Positions 1-11,267 of a DNA stretch of 64,000 nucleotides are shown piece after piece. The position numbers were made by a program, and so were the translations under genes. Under the pieces are notes generated by a model. That model saw nothing but the letters and a program-made list of their open reading frames with translations. It searched no databases and had not been told where the DNA came from. The stretch is from positions 248,001-312,000 of the forward strand of contig NZ_JAGSPK010000001.1 of NCBI RefSeq assembly GCF_018139565.1, written 5' to 3'. This stretch comes from Cognatundibacterium rivi. GTDB lineage: Bacteria > Pseudomonadota > Gammaproteobacteria > Burkholderiales > Burkholderiaceae_D. Every line of letters begins with the position of its first letter. Positions within the stretch are counted from its first letter, which is position 1.

Positions 1-284
1 ACACGGTAGCCAATGGCCAATATCATTGGCAAACTGTAGAACGTGGTGCTACGTTTAACTTGGCGATTGCCTTCGGTTTGAACTGTCAAGGATTCCTTGA
101 CAGTTGCCTTCTCGTCTAATTCTTTGTCTTCAAGAATGTTCTTTGCGTGCAAGCTGACGTTTTGCTTGGTGGTAGCGAATAACTCCGCTATCTCTAACTG
201 GTTCAGCCATACATTACCATCTTCGGCTCTGAGTTGAATTCGAACTAAGCCATCTTCTGTTTGGTAAAGAAAGAGTTCACTCAT
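1..284 (-). CDS. RhuM-family DNA-binding-like protein, N-terminal part (gene runs off the window)
   Basis: This reading frame is open from an ATG at 284 to the window edge and gives 94 residues. It begins MSELFLYQTEDG, then has VWLNQLEIAELF, and later a stretch ending LAIGYRV. That pattern (N-terminal 'WL.Q..IA.LF', an 'NI..D.ELDE..TVKE' segment and 'GYRV') is the hallmark of the RhuM family, named after a Salmonella pathogenicity-island gene and common on accessory DNA; its biochemical role is not established. It starts 21 bp after the gyrB stop on the same strand. The C-terminal half is outside the window, so completeness cannot be judged. A perfect inverted repeat lies inside it at 81-105. 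Confidence 0.75.
   Translation of the reverse strand, partial: MSELFLYQTEDGLVRIQLRAEDGNVWLNQLEIAELFATTKQNVSLHAKNILEDKELDEKATVKESLTVQTEGNRQVKRSTTFYSLPMILAIGYR
81..105. repeat. Perfect 12-bp inverted repeat inside the RhuM-like gene
   Basis: The arm AACTGTCAAGGA is followed by one base and then its exact reverse complement. It lies in coding sequence and encodes the segment TVKESLTV. It could be a protein-binding palindrome or chance; the spacer is too short for an RNA hairpin without opening the innermost pairs. Confidence 0.8.
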
Positions 285-305
285 GCTGAGACATCCTTGG
301 TAAAG

Positions 306-2828
<2,523 letters not shown>

Positions 2829-2969
2829 TTACTGCGTGTTCAAGGGTGTTAACGCCCTCTTGCGTAACTGTAAGAGGGGGAGTGAAGGGCGTGTTCTTTT
2901 CAGATCAGAGTCGCAACCGGGGCAGATGAATGCCTGATTGGTGGCGGAATGACGCTGGCTTCACTCCAT

Positions 2970-2995
2970 CCCGTTTCCTGCAAACAGGAAACGGG
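2970..2995. other. Perfect 11-bp hairpin between dnaN and gyrB
   Basis: The arm CCCGTTTCCTG, a CAAA loop and the exact complementary arm form a strong stem just after the dnaN stop. No U-tract follows on either strand, so it is not a canonical Rho-independent terminator. It may protect or process the dnaN 3' end. Confidence 0.7.
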
Positions 2996-3005
2996 GCAAA
3001 GCATA

Positions 3006-4112
3006 TTAGATCCGCATTGGCATGACGACGTATTTAAAGTCAGCGTTATCAGGAATCGTAATCAGCGCAGATGAATTGGAATCACCTAAAGCAATGTTAA
3101 CTTGCTCGCATTTCAGGTTATTCAACACATCCAGCAGATAGCTGACATTGAAACCGATATCGACATTATCGCCACCGTAGTCGATTTCAATTTCTTCCAT
3201 CGCTTCTTCCTGATCGGCATTCGTTGACAGGATTTGCATGCTGCCGGGCGTGATGACGCAGCGCACGCCTTTAAACTTGTCGCTGGTCATGATGGCCGCA
3301 CGTTGTAAAGAGCGCAGTAACTGTTCGCGACCAAGCGTGAAATTGTTTTTGTAACCTTTAGGAATCACACGGTTGAAGTCAGGGAATTTGCCTTCGACCA
3401 GTTTGGAAATCAATTCGATATCAGCAAAGGTCAGTTTGACCTGGTTATTCGCGATGTCAATCTGCACAGGATCATCTTTGTCTTCCAGCAAACGCTGCAA
3501 TTCAATGATGGTTTTGCGCGGAATGATGACTTCGTGGCGCGGAAATTCCTGTTCAACCTCGACCTGGCAATACGCCAGACGGTGACCGTCAGTGGCAACC
3601 GCGATGACGTTTTTGCCATCGACCACCAGCAACAGGCCGTTCAGGTAATAACGGATATCTTGTTGCGCCATGGAGAAGTGCACCATGTTGAACAAGTGTT
3701 TCAGGGTCTTTTGTGGCAGATTCACGCTGGCATTGAAGTGCTCAGCCTGCGCGACGGTAGGAAATTCTTCTGCCGCCAGTGTCTGCAATGAGAAACGGGA
3801 TTTGCCCGATTGCACACTCATGCGCTTGTTATCCAGTTTCAAGACAACATCATTGTCATCCGGCAGGGCGCGCAGAATGTCGAGTAATTTACGTGCAGCG
3901 ACGGTAGTGGCGACGTTGTCGCCGCCAGAGCCGATTTCTGCTTTGGTCGTGATCTGCACCTCGATGTCCGTCGAGAGGAACGACACTTGTTCGCCATCTT
4001 TGCGAATGAGGATATTGGCCAAAATCGGCAATGTGTGCCGACGCTCGACAATACCACTCACAATTTGCAAAGGCCGGAGCAGGGTATCCCGGTGGGTTTT
4101 AACCAATTGCAT
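3006..4112 (-). CDS. dnaN: DNA polymerase III sliding clamp (beta subunit)
   Basis: The beta clamp encircles DNA and tethers polymerase III and other partners. The 368-residue product starts MQLVKTHRDTLLRPLQIVSG and ends in the conserved YVVMPMRI, with three repeated clamp folds across its length. FNVSYLLDVL and ATDGHRLA are recognisable clamp motifs. Length is standard (E. coli 366). It lies between dnaA and gyrB on the same strand, with a 281-bp gap to dnaA that may hold its own promoter. Confidence 0.98.
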   Translation of the reverse strand: MQLVKTHRDTLLRPLQIVSGIVERRHTLPILANILIRKDGEQVSFLSTDIEVQITTKAEIGSGGDNVATTVAARKLLDILRALPDDNDVVLKLDNKRMSVQSGKSRFSLQTLAAEEFPTVAQAEHFNASVNLPQKTLKHLFNMVHFSMAQQDIRYYLNGLLLVVDGKNVIAVATDGHRLAYCQVEVEQEFPRHEVIIPRKTIIELQRLLEDKDDPVQIDIANNQVKLTFADIELISKLVEGKFPDFNRVIPKGYKNNFTLGREQLLRSLQRAAIMTSDKFKGVRCVITPGSMQILSTNADQEEAMEEIEIDYGGDNVDIGFNVSYLLDVLNNLKCEQVNIALGDSNSSALITIPDNADFKYVVMPMRI

Positions 4113-4132
4113 TTGAATATCCTCACTTATGT

Positions 4133-4141
4133 TGTTGATAA
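4133..4141 (-). promoter_or_regulatory. DnaA-box-like site in the dnaA-dnaN gap
   Basis: The minus strand reads TTATCAACA, one mismatch from the TTATCCACA consensus. It lies 20 bp upstream of dnaN. A single 8/9 match can arise by chance. Confidence 0.3.
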
Positions 4142-4255
4142 GGAACCTGATTTGTGGGCGCCTCAGTTAAGTTCACTGGCAGTTGTATCTTGCTTGTTGT
4201 GCTGCCTGTGACTTTATCTGTTTCGTCTCTTATTACTTTTTATGTACTGCCTGAC

Positions 4256-4285
4256 TACTTAAAAACTCAATACTTAAAAACTCAA
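4256..4285. repeat. Two perfect tandem copies of a 15-bp AT-rich unit
   Basis: The unit TACTTAAAAACTCAA is present twice head to tail in the dnaA-dnaN gap. It could be AT-rich unwinding or promoter sequence; no function can be assigned from sequence alone. Confidence 0.8.
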
Positions 4286-4393
4286 GCCTGACCGGAAACG
4301 CGGGCGAGGCCTTTATACTTTGATTGCTGCGGTCACTTCTGCGTCCTGATGGTTCGGTTATTTTAGCCCGACCAGACTTTCAAGCTTCAGCGA

Positions 4394-5776
4394 TCAGCCC
4401 TTGAGCGTTTGTTCCAACACATGCAGCTCGTGGTTGCACTCAGGGTTTTTCGCGCGATCAGCCGTGATCTTGCGTACCGCATGCAAGACCGTGGTGTGAT
4501 CGCGTCCGCCAAATAATTCGCCAATCTCAGGCAAACTCTTTTGCGTCAGTTCTTTTGCCAGATACATCGCAATCTGGCGCGGTCTGGCGATATTGGCCGG
4601 ACGTTTTTTCGAATACATATCGGCGACTTTGATATTGAAAAAGTCAGCCACGGTTTTCTGGATGTTCTCTACCGAAATCTGGCGGTTTTGTACTGACAAT
4701 AAATCTTTCAGCGCCTCTTTCACGACATCAATCGTGATTTCTTTGCCGTGGAAGCGGGAGTAAGCAAGAATCTTGCGCAGTGCACCTTCCAGCTCACGCA
4801 CATTTGAGCGCAGATGCTTGGCAACGAAAAACGCGACATCGTCTGAAAAATGCACACCTTCGGAATGCGCTTTTTTGAGCAGAATTGCGACCCGCATTTC
4901 GAGTTCAGGCGGTTCAATCGCGACGGTTAAGCCGGAATCAAAACGTGAAATCAGGCGGTCATCCATACCAGTGATCTCTTTGGGATAAGTATCACTGGTG
5001 ATGATGATCTGTTTTTTTGCAGCGATCAGCGCTTCGAACGCATAGAAAAATTCTTCCTGTGTACGGCTTTTACCGCCAAAGAATTGAATATCATCGATCA
5101 GCAACAGATCAAGCGAATGGTAATAGCGTTTGAATTCATCGAAACCCTTGCGCTGATAAGCCGTGACAACGTCGCGTACATATTGCTCCGCGTGGATGTA
5201 GCGGATTTTCGCGTTTGGGTTGTCCACCAGAATCTGGTTGCCGATGGCATGAATCAAGTGCGTTTTACCGAGTCCGACGCCGCCATACAAAAACAGCGGG
5301 TTGTAAGATACGCCAGGATTATTCGCCACCTGTATTGCTGCAGCACGTGCCAGTTGATTCGCCTTACCCGTTACAAAGCTGTCAAAAGTCAGTTCGACAT
5401 TGATGCGGCTCAGGTCGCGTCGTGGCGATGCTTCTGGTGCAGCTACTGCTTCCTGGACAATTTCGACATTCGCCGTGGATTGATCACCATCGCTGCCACT
5501 GCTGCGAGGAGCTGGTGCCGCTGGTTTTTTACCGCCACGCGGGTCGAGTACAAACTGCACTTCGACTTCATCATCCCAATATTGATTGGCCAGTTCTGAA
5601 ATGCGGTTAGCGAACTGAGCTTTGACCCAGTCGAGTTTAAAACGGTTGGGCGCAGCAATGCGCAGCTTGCCTTCTTCGAAGTCGAGCGGTACGAGAGGTT
5701 TGATCCAGGCGCTGTATTGTTGCGGTGGAAGCTCTTGCTCAAGTTGGGACGAACAGGCTTGCCAGAAATTTTCCAT
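4394..5776 (-). CDS. dnaA: Chromosomal replication initiator DnaA
   Basis: DnaA binds DnaA boxes at oriC and melts the origin. The 460-residue product shows domain I ([20 protein letters not shown]), a variable linker near residues 80-120, the AAA+ domain with Walker [10 protein letters not shown] at 165-173 and Walker [11 protein letters not shown], and the C-terminal DNA-binding domain with the signature [15 protein letters not shown]. It is transcribed away from rpmH, the standard arrangement at the origin in proteobacteria. Confidence 0.98.
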   Translation of the reverse strand: MENFWQACSSQLEQELPPQQYSAWIKPLVPLDFEEGKLRIAAPNRFKLDWVKAQFANRISELANQYWDDEVEVQFVLDPRGGKKPAAPAPRSSGSDGDQSTANVEIVQEAVAAPEASPRRDLSRINVELTFDSFVTGKANQLARAAAIQVANNPGVSYNPLFLYGGVGLGKTHLIHAIGNQILVDNPNAKIRYIHAEQYVRDVVTAYQRKGFDEFKRYYHSLDLLLIDDIQFFGGKSRTQEEFFYAFEALIAAKKQIIITSDTYPKEITGMDDRLISRFDSGLTVAIEPPELEMRVAILLKKAHSEGVHFSDDVAFFVAKHLRSNVRELEGALRKILAYSRFHGKEITIDVVKEALKDLLSVQNRQISVENIQKTVADFFNIKVADMYSKKRPANIARPRQIAMYLAKELTQKSLPEIGELFGGRDHTTVLHAVRKITADRAKNPECNHELHVLEQTLKG

Positions 5777-6296
5777 GTATGACTTTAATCTATTAAATGC
5801 AAATGCGCGGTACCGAATCTATGAAGCGATTGCGAAATTGGTTTGCCATCCGGAAGCCGGAACGGCGGGCGTCGCTGACTGAACATAGACGAATTTCGCA
5901 ACAGTTTCTATTATCCTTTTTGAACTCATTGTAGCTGAGTCAGATCAAAAAAGTTGCCTTAAAGGCATAAACCGGTGCCGCGCTAATCCTCTATTTTAAC
6001 CGCGACTGCAAGAGTTATCCACAGCCTTACGATTAAATTTATTCTTCCCAGTGCCGGCACGGACGTAAACGGGGTTTGATTAAAATTTGTGCTAAGTGAT
6101 TGACACGTAAGCTAAAAATGGTGTCTAATTCAGGGTTCCCTACCCTCTTTTATTGGATGGTGCATCGTTTTTACGACATGCAACAAGCCATGAGCAGCGG
6201 TTTTGGGGCAGTAAAGGTGAAAAGCCTGACGTCAATTAAACGCAAGCCTTTACCCGTAATTCCGATTTTTTTTATTGCTCAAATAGCGAGACCAAC
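5777..6296. other. dnaA-rpmH intergenic region, possible oriC
   Basis: This 520-bp gene-free stretch separates the divergent dnaA and rpmH genes and must hold both promoters. It contains one perfect DnaA box (6015-6023) followed by an AT-rich run near 6031-6046. I found no cluster of further perfect boxes, so the assignment to oriC rests mostly on gene order; the functional origin may extend into other gaps nearby. Confidence 0.5.
6015..6023 (+). promoter_or_regulatory. Perfect DnaA box
   Basis: TTATCCACA matches the high-affinity DnaA-box consensus exactly and sits in the dnaA-rpmH gap beside an AT-rich stretch. It may act in initiation or in autoregulation of dnaA. Confidence 0.75.
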
Positions 6297-6431
6297 ATGA
6301 AACGTACTTACCAACCTTCCGTCGTTCGCCGCAAGCGCACCCACGGTTTCCGCGCACGTATGGCAACCCGCGGTGGCCGCGCTGTTCTGAACGCACGCCG
6401 TGCCAAAGGCCGTAAACGCCTGGCAGCTTGA
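6297..6431 (+). CDS. rpmH: 50S ribosomal protein L34
   Basis: L34 is a small basic large-subunit protein. The 44-residue product begins [18 protein letters not shown], contains [13 protein letters not shown] and ends KGRKRLAA, matching the family along its full length. It is the first gene of the rpmH-rnpA-yidD-yidC-mnmE run and lies 40 bp before rnpA. Confidence 0.98.
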   Translation: MKRTYQPSVVRRKRTHGFRARMATRGGRAVLNARRAKGRKRLAA

Positions 6432-6471
6432 TTTTAAATTGTTGGTCTGCGGCAGCTTTGGCTGAGATCGC

Positions 6472-6879
6472 ATGATCAATCATTTAACTGACCCAGTTCA
6501 GGCAGATGCAGGCGGTGCAGATTTTGCCCGCGTTCGTCGCATCGTTAAAACGGATGAGTTTTCATCCGTTTTTCGTTTGCGCCCCGTACAAAAAACGCCG
6601 CATTTTGTGCTGTATGCCCGAACCAATGATTTGCCGCACGCTCGTCTGGGTGTTGTTGCTGCCAAGCGCTTTGCGCCACGGGCGGTGACACGCAACACGA
6701 TTAAGCGCGTCACGCGCGAGATTTTCCGGTGCTCAGCGTTGCAAAACGTGGATTGTATTGTGCGCTTATCCAGACCAGTGAACAGCAAAGACGGTCCTGC
6801 GACAACTGCCCAGCTCAAACGTGAGCTGCGGGCGGAAATCGTGCGTCTGTTCGCTGCGCCTGCTTGTAAGGCTGGCTGA
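6472..6879 (+). CDS. rnpA: Ribonuclease P protein component
   Basis: RnpA is the protein cofactor of RNase P, which matures tRNA 5' ends. The 135-residue product has the conserved basic helix TRNTIKRVTREIFR (the RNxxKR signature) after ARLGVVAAKRFAPRAV. The first 20 residues are not conserved, so a slightly later start is possible, but no better start codon is evident. It follows rpmH and its stop lies one base before the yidD start, suggesting translational coupling. Confidence 0.95.
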   Translation: MINHLTDPVQADAGGADFARVRRIVKTDEFSSVFRLRPVQKTPHFVLYARTNDLPHARLGVVAAKRFAPRAVTRNTIKRVTREIFRCSALQNVDCIVRLSRPVNSKDGPATTAQLKRELRAEIVRLFAAPACKAG

Positions 6880-6880
6880 C

Positions 6881-7180
6881 ATGAAAACACTGCTGCTCCT
6901 GTTGCTACGCTTTTATAAGTATGCAATCAGTCCTATGCTGGGGCAGAATTGTCGTTTTTACCCCAGTTGTTCCGAGTATGCGGCAGAGGCGATTCAGCTG
7001 CATGGTGCCGTCAAGGGTAGTTATTTAGCAGGCAAACGCTTGTGCAAATGTCATCCCTGGCATCCTGGTGGCGTGGATAATGTTCCACCTGCCGGTGAAA
7101 AAAATAAGACCGTCCCCACATCCGACAAGTGTTGCCACGATCATACTGGCGACACTGGTCATTCCTCACACCTTTCCTGA
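6881..7180 (+). CDS. yidD: Membrane protein insertion efficiency factor YidD
   Basis: YidD is a small membrane-associated protein that aids YidC-dependent insertion. The start at 6881 gives 99 residues beginning MKTLLLLLLRFYKYAISPML; an upstream in-frame start would overlap rnpA. The family signature NCRFYPSCSEYA followed by KCHPWHPGGVD is present. The C-terminal tail is Cys/His-rich (KCCHDHTGDTGHSSH), an uncommon extension that could bind a metal. It lies between rnpA and yidC. Confidence 0.95.
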   Translation: MKTLLLLLLRFYKYAISPMLGQNCRFYPSCSEYAAEAIQLHGAVKGSYLAGKRLCKCHPWHPGGVDNVPPAGEKNKTVPTSDKCCHDHTGDTGHSSHLS

Positions 7181-7189
7181 CATACACAA

Positions 7190-8932
7190 ATGGATATCAA
7201 ACGTACCGTCCTGTGGGTTATTTTCTCTATGTCGTTGTTGCTCCTGTGGGATAACTGGATGCGCCACAATGGCAAATCGTCCATGTTTTTTCCTTCCACG
7301 ACCACACAGCAAAGTAAAAATGCCAGTGCCTCGGCTTCTGCCTCCGCTGTGGCTGCACCAGCACCGGCAGTCAGTGCAAATGGCGCTCCGGTTTCTGCAA
7401 ACCCTGCCGTTGCTCCTGTCAAGAGCGAGATCATCACGATCACGACTGACGTGATGAAGGCCGATATCGACACGCTGGGTGGTGAGGTTCGACGTCTGGA
7501 ATTGTTGAAATACAAAGAAGACGCCAAACACGAGCATTTCTACACACCGTTTCTGGAAGCCGTTGGTCTGAAACAAAAAACAGAAAATCACAAAAATGTT
7601 GTTCTGTTTGATGCAGGTGAAAAGCGGATTTATCTGGCGCAGACTGGCCTGATCAACGGTGCATTTCCTAACCATAAATCTGTGTTTGTTGCGAAACCAG
7701 GTAAGCGTACGCTGGATGCAGATAGCAGCGTGCAATTGGTGCTGGAGTCAGAACAGAATGGCGTGAAACTGACTAAAACCTTTACCTTCAAAAAAGGTGA
7801 TTACGCAGTCGGCGTGCAACATACGGTCAGCAACAACAGCACTGCGGCGATTACACCATCGCTGTACTTGCAGTTAATTCACGACGGCACGAAACCAGAG
7901 GGCGGCTCTATGTTCACCGGCCCAAGTGAATTTTATGCGCCGGCAGTCTATACCGATGCTGAAAAATTCCAGAAACTGGATTTTGAAAAGATTCATAAAG
8001 CCGAAAAAGAACTGGCTGGCAGCAGCAACAACAGCCATGCAAAATCAGCCGATAACGGCTGGGTTGCAGTGATACAGCATTTCTTTGTTTCTGCATTTGT
8101 ACCGCAAGACAAGGGCGCGCGTGAGTTCCGCACGGAACAAGTGAAAGAGAATGTCTTCTCAGTCAGCACCGTATTGCCGTTGGGCAGTATTGCTCCGGGT
8201 GCAAGCAAATCTAGCGATGCCGTTTTATATTCTGGTCCGCAATCGACGGCCACATTGGAAAAAATTGCCCCAGGTTTAGAGCTGGTGAAAGACTACGGCA
8301 TCCTGGCAATTATTGCTAAACCATTGTTTGGACTGATGGAATTGATACACGGTCTGATCGGTAACTGGGGCTGGACTATCGTTGCCTTCACGATTGCCAT
8401 CAAACTGGCCTTGTTCCCATTGTCAGCAGCTGGCTATCGCAGTATGGCGAAAATGAAAGTCGTCACACCGAAGATGCAGGCAGTGCGCGAGCGTTATAAA
8501 AACGATCCGCAAAAAATGAATCAGGCAATGATGGAGTTGTACAAAACTGAGAAGATTAATCCGCTCGGTGGCTGCTTTCCTATCCTGATTCAGATGCCGA
8601 TTTTCCTGGCTCTGTACTGGGTATTGCAAGCCAGTGTGGAAATGCGTGGCGCGCCATGGATGGGCTGGATCACTGATCTGACCGCACCTGATCCACTGTT
8701 CATTTTGCCGGTGATTTACGCGATCTCGATGTACATCACAACCAAGCTGAATCCGGCACCGGCAGATCCTATGCAAGCGAAGATGATGATGTTCATGCCG
8801 TTAGCGTTTTCCGTCATGTTCTTCTTCTTCCCATCCGGTCTGGTACTGTACTGGGTCGTGAATAATATTCTGTCGATAGGTCAGCAATGGGTGATCAACA
8901 ATAAATTGATTCCACCTGAGCACAAGGCTTAA
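7190..8932 (+). CDS. yidC: Membrane protein insertase YidC
   Basis: YidC inserts and folds inner-membrane proteins, alone or with SecYEG. The 580-residue product has an N-terminal signal anchor (residues 1-20), an Ala/Ser-rich linker, a large periplasmic domain to about residue 370, then the conserved membrane core with GGCFPILIQMPIFLALYWVL and PSGLVLYWVVNNILS. Length matches Gram-negative YidC. It starts 9 bp after yidD and ends at a strong terminator. Confidence 0.98.
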   Translation: MDIKRTVLWVIFSMSLLLLWDNWMRHNGKSSMFFPSTTTQQSKNASASASASAVAAPAPAVSANGAPVSANPAVAPVKSEIITITTDVMKADIDTLGGEVRRLELLKYKEDAKHEHFYTPFLEAVGLKQKTENHKNVVLFDAGEKRIYLAQTGLINGAFPNHKSVFVAKPGKRTLDADSSVQLVLESEQNGVKLTKTFTFKKGDYAVGVQHTVSNNSTAAITPSLYLQLIHDGTKPEGGSMFTGPSEFYAPAVYTDAEKFQKLDFEKIHKAEKELAGSSNNSHAKSADNGWVAVIQHFFVSAFVPQDKGAREFRTEQVKENVFSVSTVLPLGSIAPGASKSSDAVLYSGPQSTATLEKIAPGLELVKDYGILAIIAKPLFGLMELIHGLIGNWGWTIVAFTIAIKLALFPLSAAGYRSMAKMKVVTPKMQAVRERYKNDPQKMNQAMMELYKTEKINPLGGCFPILIQMPIFLALYWVLQASVEMRGAPWMGWITDLTAPDPLFILPVIYAISMYITTKLNPAPADPMQAKMMMFMPLAFSVMFFFFPSGLVLYWVVNNILSIGQQWVINNKLIPPEHKA

Positions 8933-8949
8933 CGTCACACCAGAAAAAA

Positions 8950-8973
8950 GCCCGCGTTGCGCGGGCTTTTTTT
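8950..8973 (+). terminator. Rho-independent terminator after yidC
   Basis: A GCCCGCG / CGCGGGC stem with a three-base loop is followed by seven T. It starts 17 bp after the yidC stop and separates the rpmH-yidC run from mnmE. A run of A before the stem would give weaker activity on the other strand. Confidence 0.95.
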
Positions 8974-9086
8974 ATCGCTGCAACAATGTTCAGGCGGCAA
9001 GACGTACCGCCAGCCTGTCGCATTTCAGTCACAGCTATTCAGACAATTCTGCACTTAATGAGTGCAAGCACAGATAGAATTTCAAC

Positions 9087-10493
9087 ATGACTTACGATCC
9101 TATTCCCATCGCCGCCATTGCCACTGCCCCCGGACGCGGAGGCATCGGAGTCGTGCGGATTTCCGGTAAAAATCTGGCTGCCGTGATGACAGCGCTGTTT
9201 GGCAGCACACAGTTAAAGCCCCGTCACGCAACCTATCTGCCTTTCACACAAGCCGATGGCACGGTCATCGATCAGGGCATCGCCTTATATTTTAAAGCGC
9301 CGCATTCGTATACCGGCGAAGACGTGATTGAGTTGCAAGGTCATGGCGGCCCGGTCGTCATGCAAATGTTACTGAGTCGCTGTCTGGAAGCTGGTAAAGA
9401 ATCTGGTCTGCGCTTGGCAGAGCCGGGTGAATTCACACAACGCGCTTTTTTGAATGACAAACTCGATCTGGCGCAGGCAGAGGCGGTTTCCGATCTGATC
9501 GAAGCATCGACCGAAGCTGCCGCAAAATCGGCTTCGCAATCTTTGTCCGGCGCATTTTCTAAAGTGATTTGTGCTCTGGTGGAGAAGGTCGTCCATCTGC
9601 GTATGCTGGTCGAAGCGACACTGGATTTTCCTGAGGAAGAAATCGATTTTCTCGAAAAGTCGAATGCGCGGGGTCAGCTATCGCAGATACAGACTGCGTT
9701 ACAAAAAGTGTTCGAGCAGGCAGCACAGGGCGCTTTACTGCGTCAGGGCTTGAATGTGGTGCTGGCTGGTCAGCCCAATGTCGGTAAATCGTCTTTACTG
9801 AATTCGCTGGCGGGTGATGATGTGGCCATTGTCACACCGATCGCCGGTACGACACGCGATAAAGTGACGGAAACCATTCATATCGAAGGCATACCGCTGA
9901 ATATTATCGATACCGCAGGCATACGTCATGAACATGACGATACTGAGCCGGGTGGCATCGTGAATGCGATTGATACCGTTGAGCGTATTGGTATTGAGCG
10001 CACCTGGGCCGAGGTTGAAAAGGCCGATGTGATTTTGCATTTACTCGATGCCAGCCGTGGCCCGACGCGCGCTGACGAAGCCATCGTTGCCCGCTTTCCT
10101 GATGGTGTTCCGGTGATTCGCGTCTGGAACAAAATCGATCTCTCCGGTCATCATGCCAGCGTTGATTCTATGGAAGACGCGACGCATATTTATCTGTCCG
10201 CCTCCGAGCATGTCGGCATCGATCTGTTGCGCAAGGAGTTATTGCGTATCGCGGGCTGGCAGCAAACCGGAGAATCTTTATATTTGGCTCGTGAACGGCA
10301 TCTGATTGCGTTGAAACAAGCCAACGAACATCTGCAAAATGCAGCTGAATACGCCGCGCAAAATGATCAGTCACTCGATTTATTTGCCGAAGAACTACGC
10401 CTGACGCAAGACCGTCTCAACAGCATTACCGGTGAATTCACGTCGGACGATTTACTCGGCGTGATTTTCTCGCGTTTTTGTATAGGAAAGTAG
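9087..10493 (+). CDS. mnmE: tRNA uridine-5-carboxymethylaminomethyl(34) synthesis GTPase
   Basis: MnmE with MnmG modifies the wobble uridine of several tRNAs. The 468-residue product begins with the typical [20 protein letters not shown], has the G1 motif [13 protein letters not shown]2/G3 (IAGTTRD, DTAG), G4 (NKID), and ends with the C-terminal FCIGK whose cysteine is conserved. It has its own terminator and a 153-bp gap from yidC. Confidence 0.98.
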   Translation: MTYDPIPIAAIATAPGRGGIGVVRISGKNLAAVMTALFGSTQLKPRHATYLPFTQADGTVIDQGIALYFKAPHSYTGEDVIELQGHGGPVVMQMLLSRCLEAGKESGLRLAEPGEFTQRAFLNDKLDLAQAEAVSDLIEASTEAAAKSASQSLSGAFSKVICALVEKVVHLRMLVEATLDFPEEEIDFLEKSNARGQLSQIQTALQKVFEQAAQGALLRQGLNVVLAGQPNVGKSSLLNSLAGDDVAIVTPIAGTTRDKVTETIHIEGIPLNIIDTAGIRHEHDDTEPGGIVNAIDTVERIGIERTWAEVEKADVILHLLDASRGPTRADEAIVARFPDGVPVIRVWNKIDLSGHHASVDSMEDATHIYLSASEHVGIDLLRKELLRIAGWQQTGESLYLARERHLIALKQANEHLQNAAEYAAQNDQSLDLFAEELRLTQDRLNSITGEFTSDDLLGVIFSRFCIGK

Positions 10494-10566
10494 ATCGGCA
10501 ATCGTTAAGGGAAGAGGCTCAGTAATCACTGTGTCGGGGCAATTTGTGCTGATACGACGTTAAAAA

Positions 10567-10592
10567 AGCTGACCAAACGGTCAGCTTTTTTT
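10567..10592 (+). terminator. Rho-independent terminator after mnmE
   Basis: An AGCTGACC / GGTCAGCT stem with an AAAC loop is followed by a T run. A-tract symmetry on the left means it may also end the convergent DsbA-like gene. Confidence 0.93.
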
Positions 10593-10616
10593 ATGGTGAT
10601 GATAGGAATGGCATTG

Positions 10617-11255
10617 TCACGCTGCCGCAATGTCGCTGAGCAGGGTATCAAAGCTGGTGTCGAGCGCATTACTTCTGAGCAGACGGCTTCCCTGTTCATC
10701 GCTGATAATCAACGCAGGTACTCCTTGCACGCCGAAACGGTGCATCATTTCCTGTGCGTTACGGATGCGCGTCCGGTGACGGTCGCGCAGGGCATCATCG
10801 GGAGATGCCAGACTATCTGCCGCGCGATTGAAATTGTTATTGCGTAAAACAGTGGCCACGACCGACCAATCGCAGGTGTCCTGAGCGTACAGATAACGGG
10901 CTTCCTGTACCAGCCTGAGCGCGTCGAGTTCCCTTTCCGGTGCGCTCATCGCAACCGCACTGAGCGCCATCGTTGTTGCTGCCGAATCGAACCGGCCGCC
11001 TGGCTTACCCAGAATGTGCGAGCGGTATTCCGGAGTAAAACGTTGTCCTGTGAGTTTTTCGATGCGCTGATCATTTGACCATGCGTATTCAGCAAATGCG
11101 GCATCCATCACACGCCCGCCGCTGTCCGAAAACAGGCCGGATGGTGCCAGCACCAGCGTGATATCACTGTGTCCGCTCAGTTTTCCTATCATTGGCGCAG
11201 CACCGTAACACCAGCCGCACAAAGGATCAAACAAATAGGTGACCGTCGTTTTCAT
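10617..11255 (-). CDS. DsbA-family thiol oxidoreductase (cytoplasmic, thioredoxin fold)
   Basis: The 212-residue product has a thioredoxin-fold active site CGWC at residues 13-16 and no signal peptide, so it probably acts in the cytoplasm as a disulfide oxidoreductase or isomerase of the DsbA/FrnE type. The cis-Pro loop is visible as GVQGVPALIISDEQG near the C-terminus. It lies 12 bp after the MBL-fold gene on the same strand, so the two are probably co-transcribed. The physiological substrate is unknown. Confidence 0.85.
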   Translation of the reverse strand: MKTTVTYLFDPLCGWCYGAAPMIGKLSGHSDITLVLAPSGLFSDSGGRVMDAAFAEYAWSNDQRIEKLTGQRFTPEYRSHILGKPGGRFDSAATTMALSAVAMSAPERELDALRLVQEARYLYAQDTCDWSVVATVLRNNNFNRAADSLASPDDALRDRHRTRIRNAQEMMHRFGVQGVPALIISDEQGSRLLRSNALDTSFDTLLSDIAAA

Positions 11256-11267
11256 GCTGCGTTCTCC

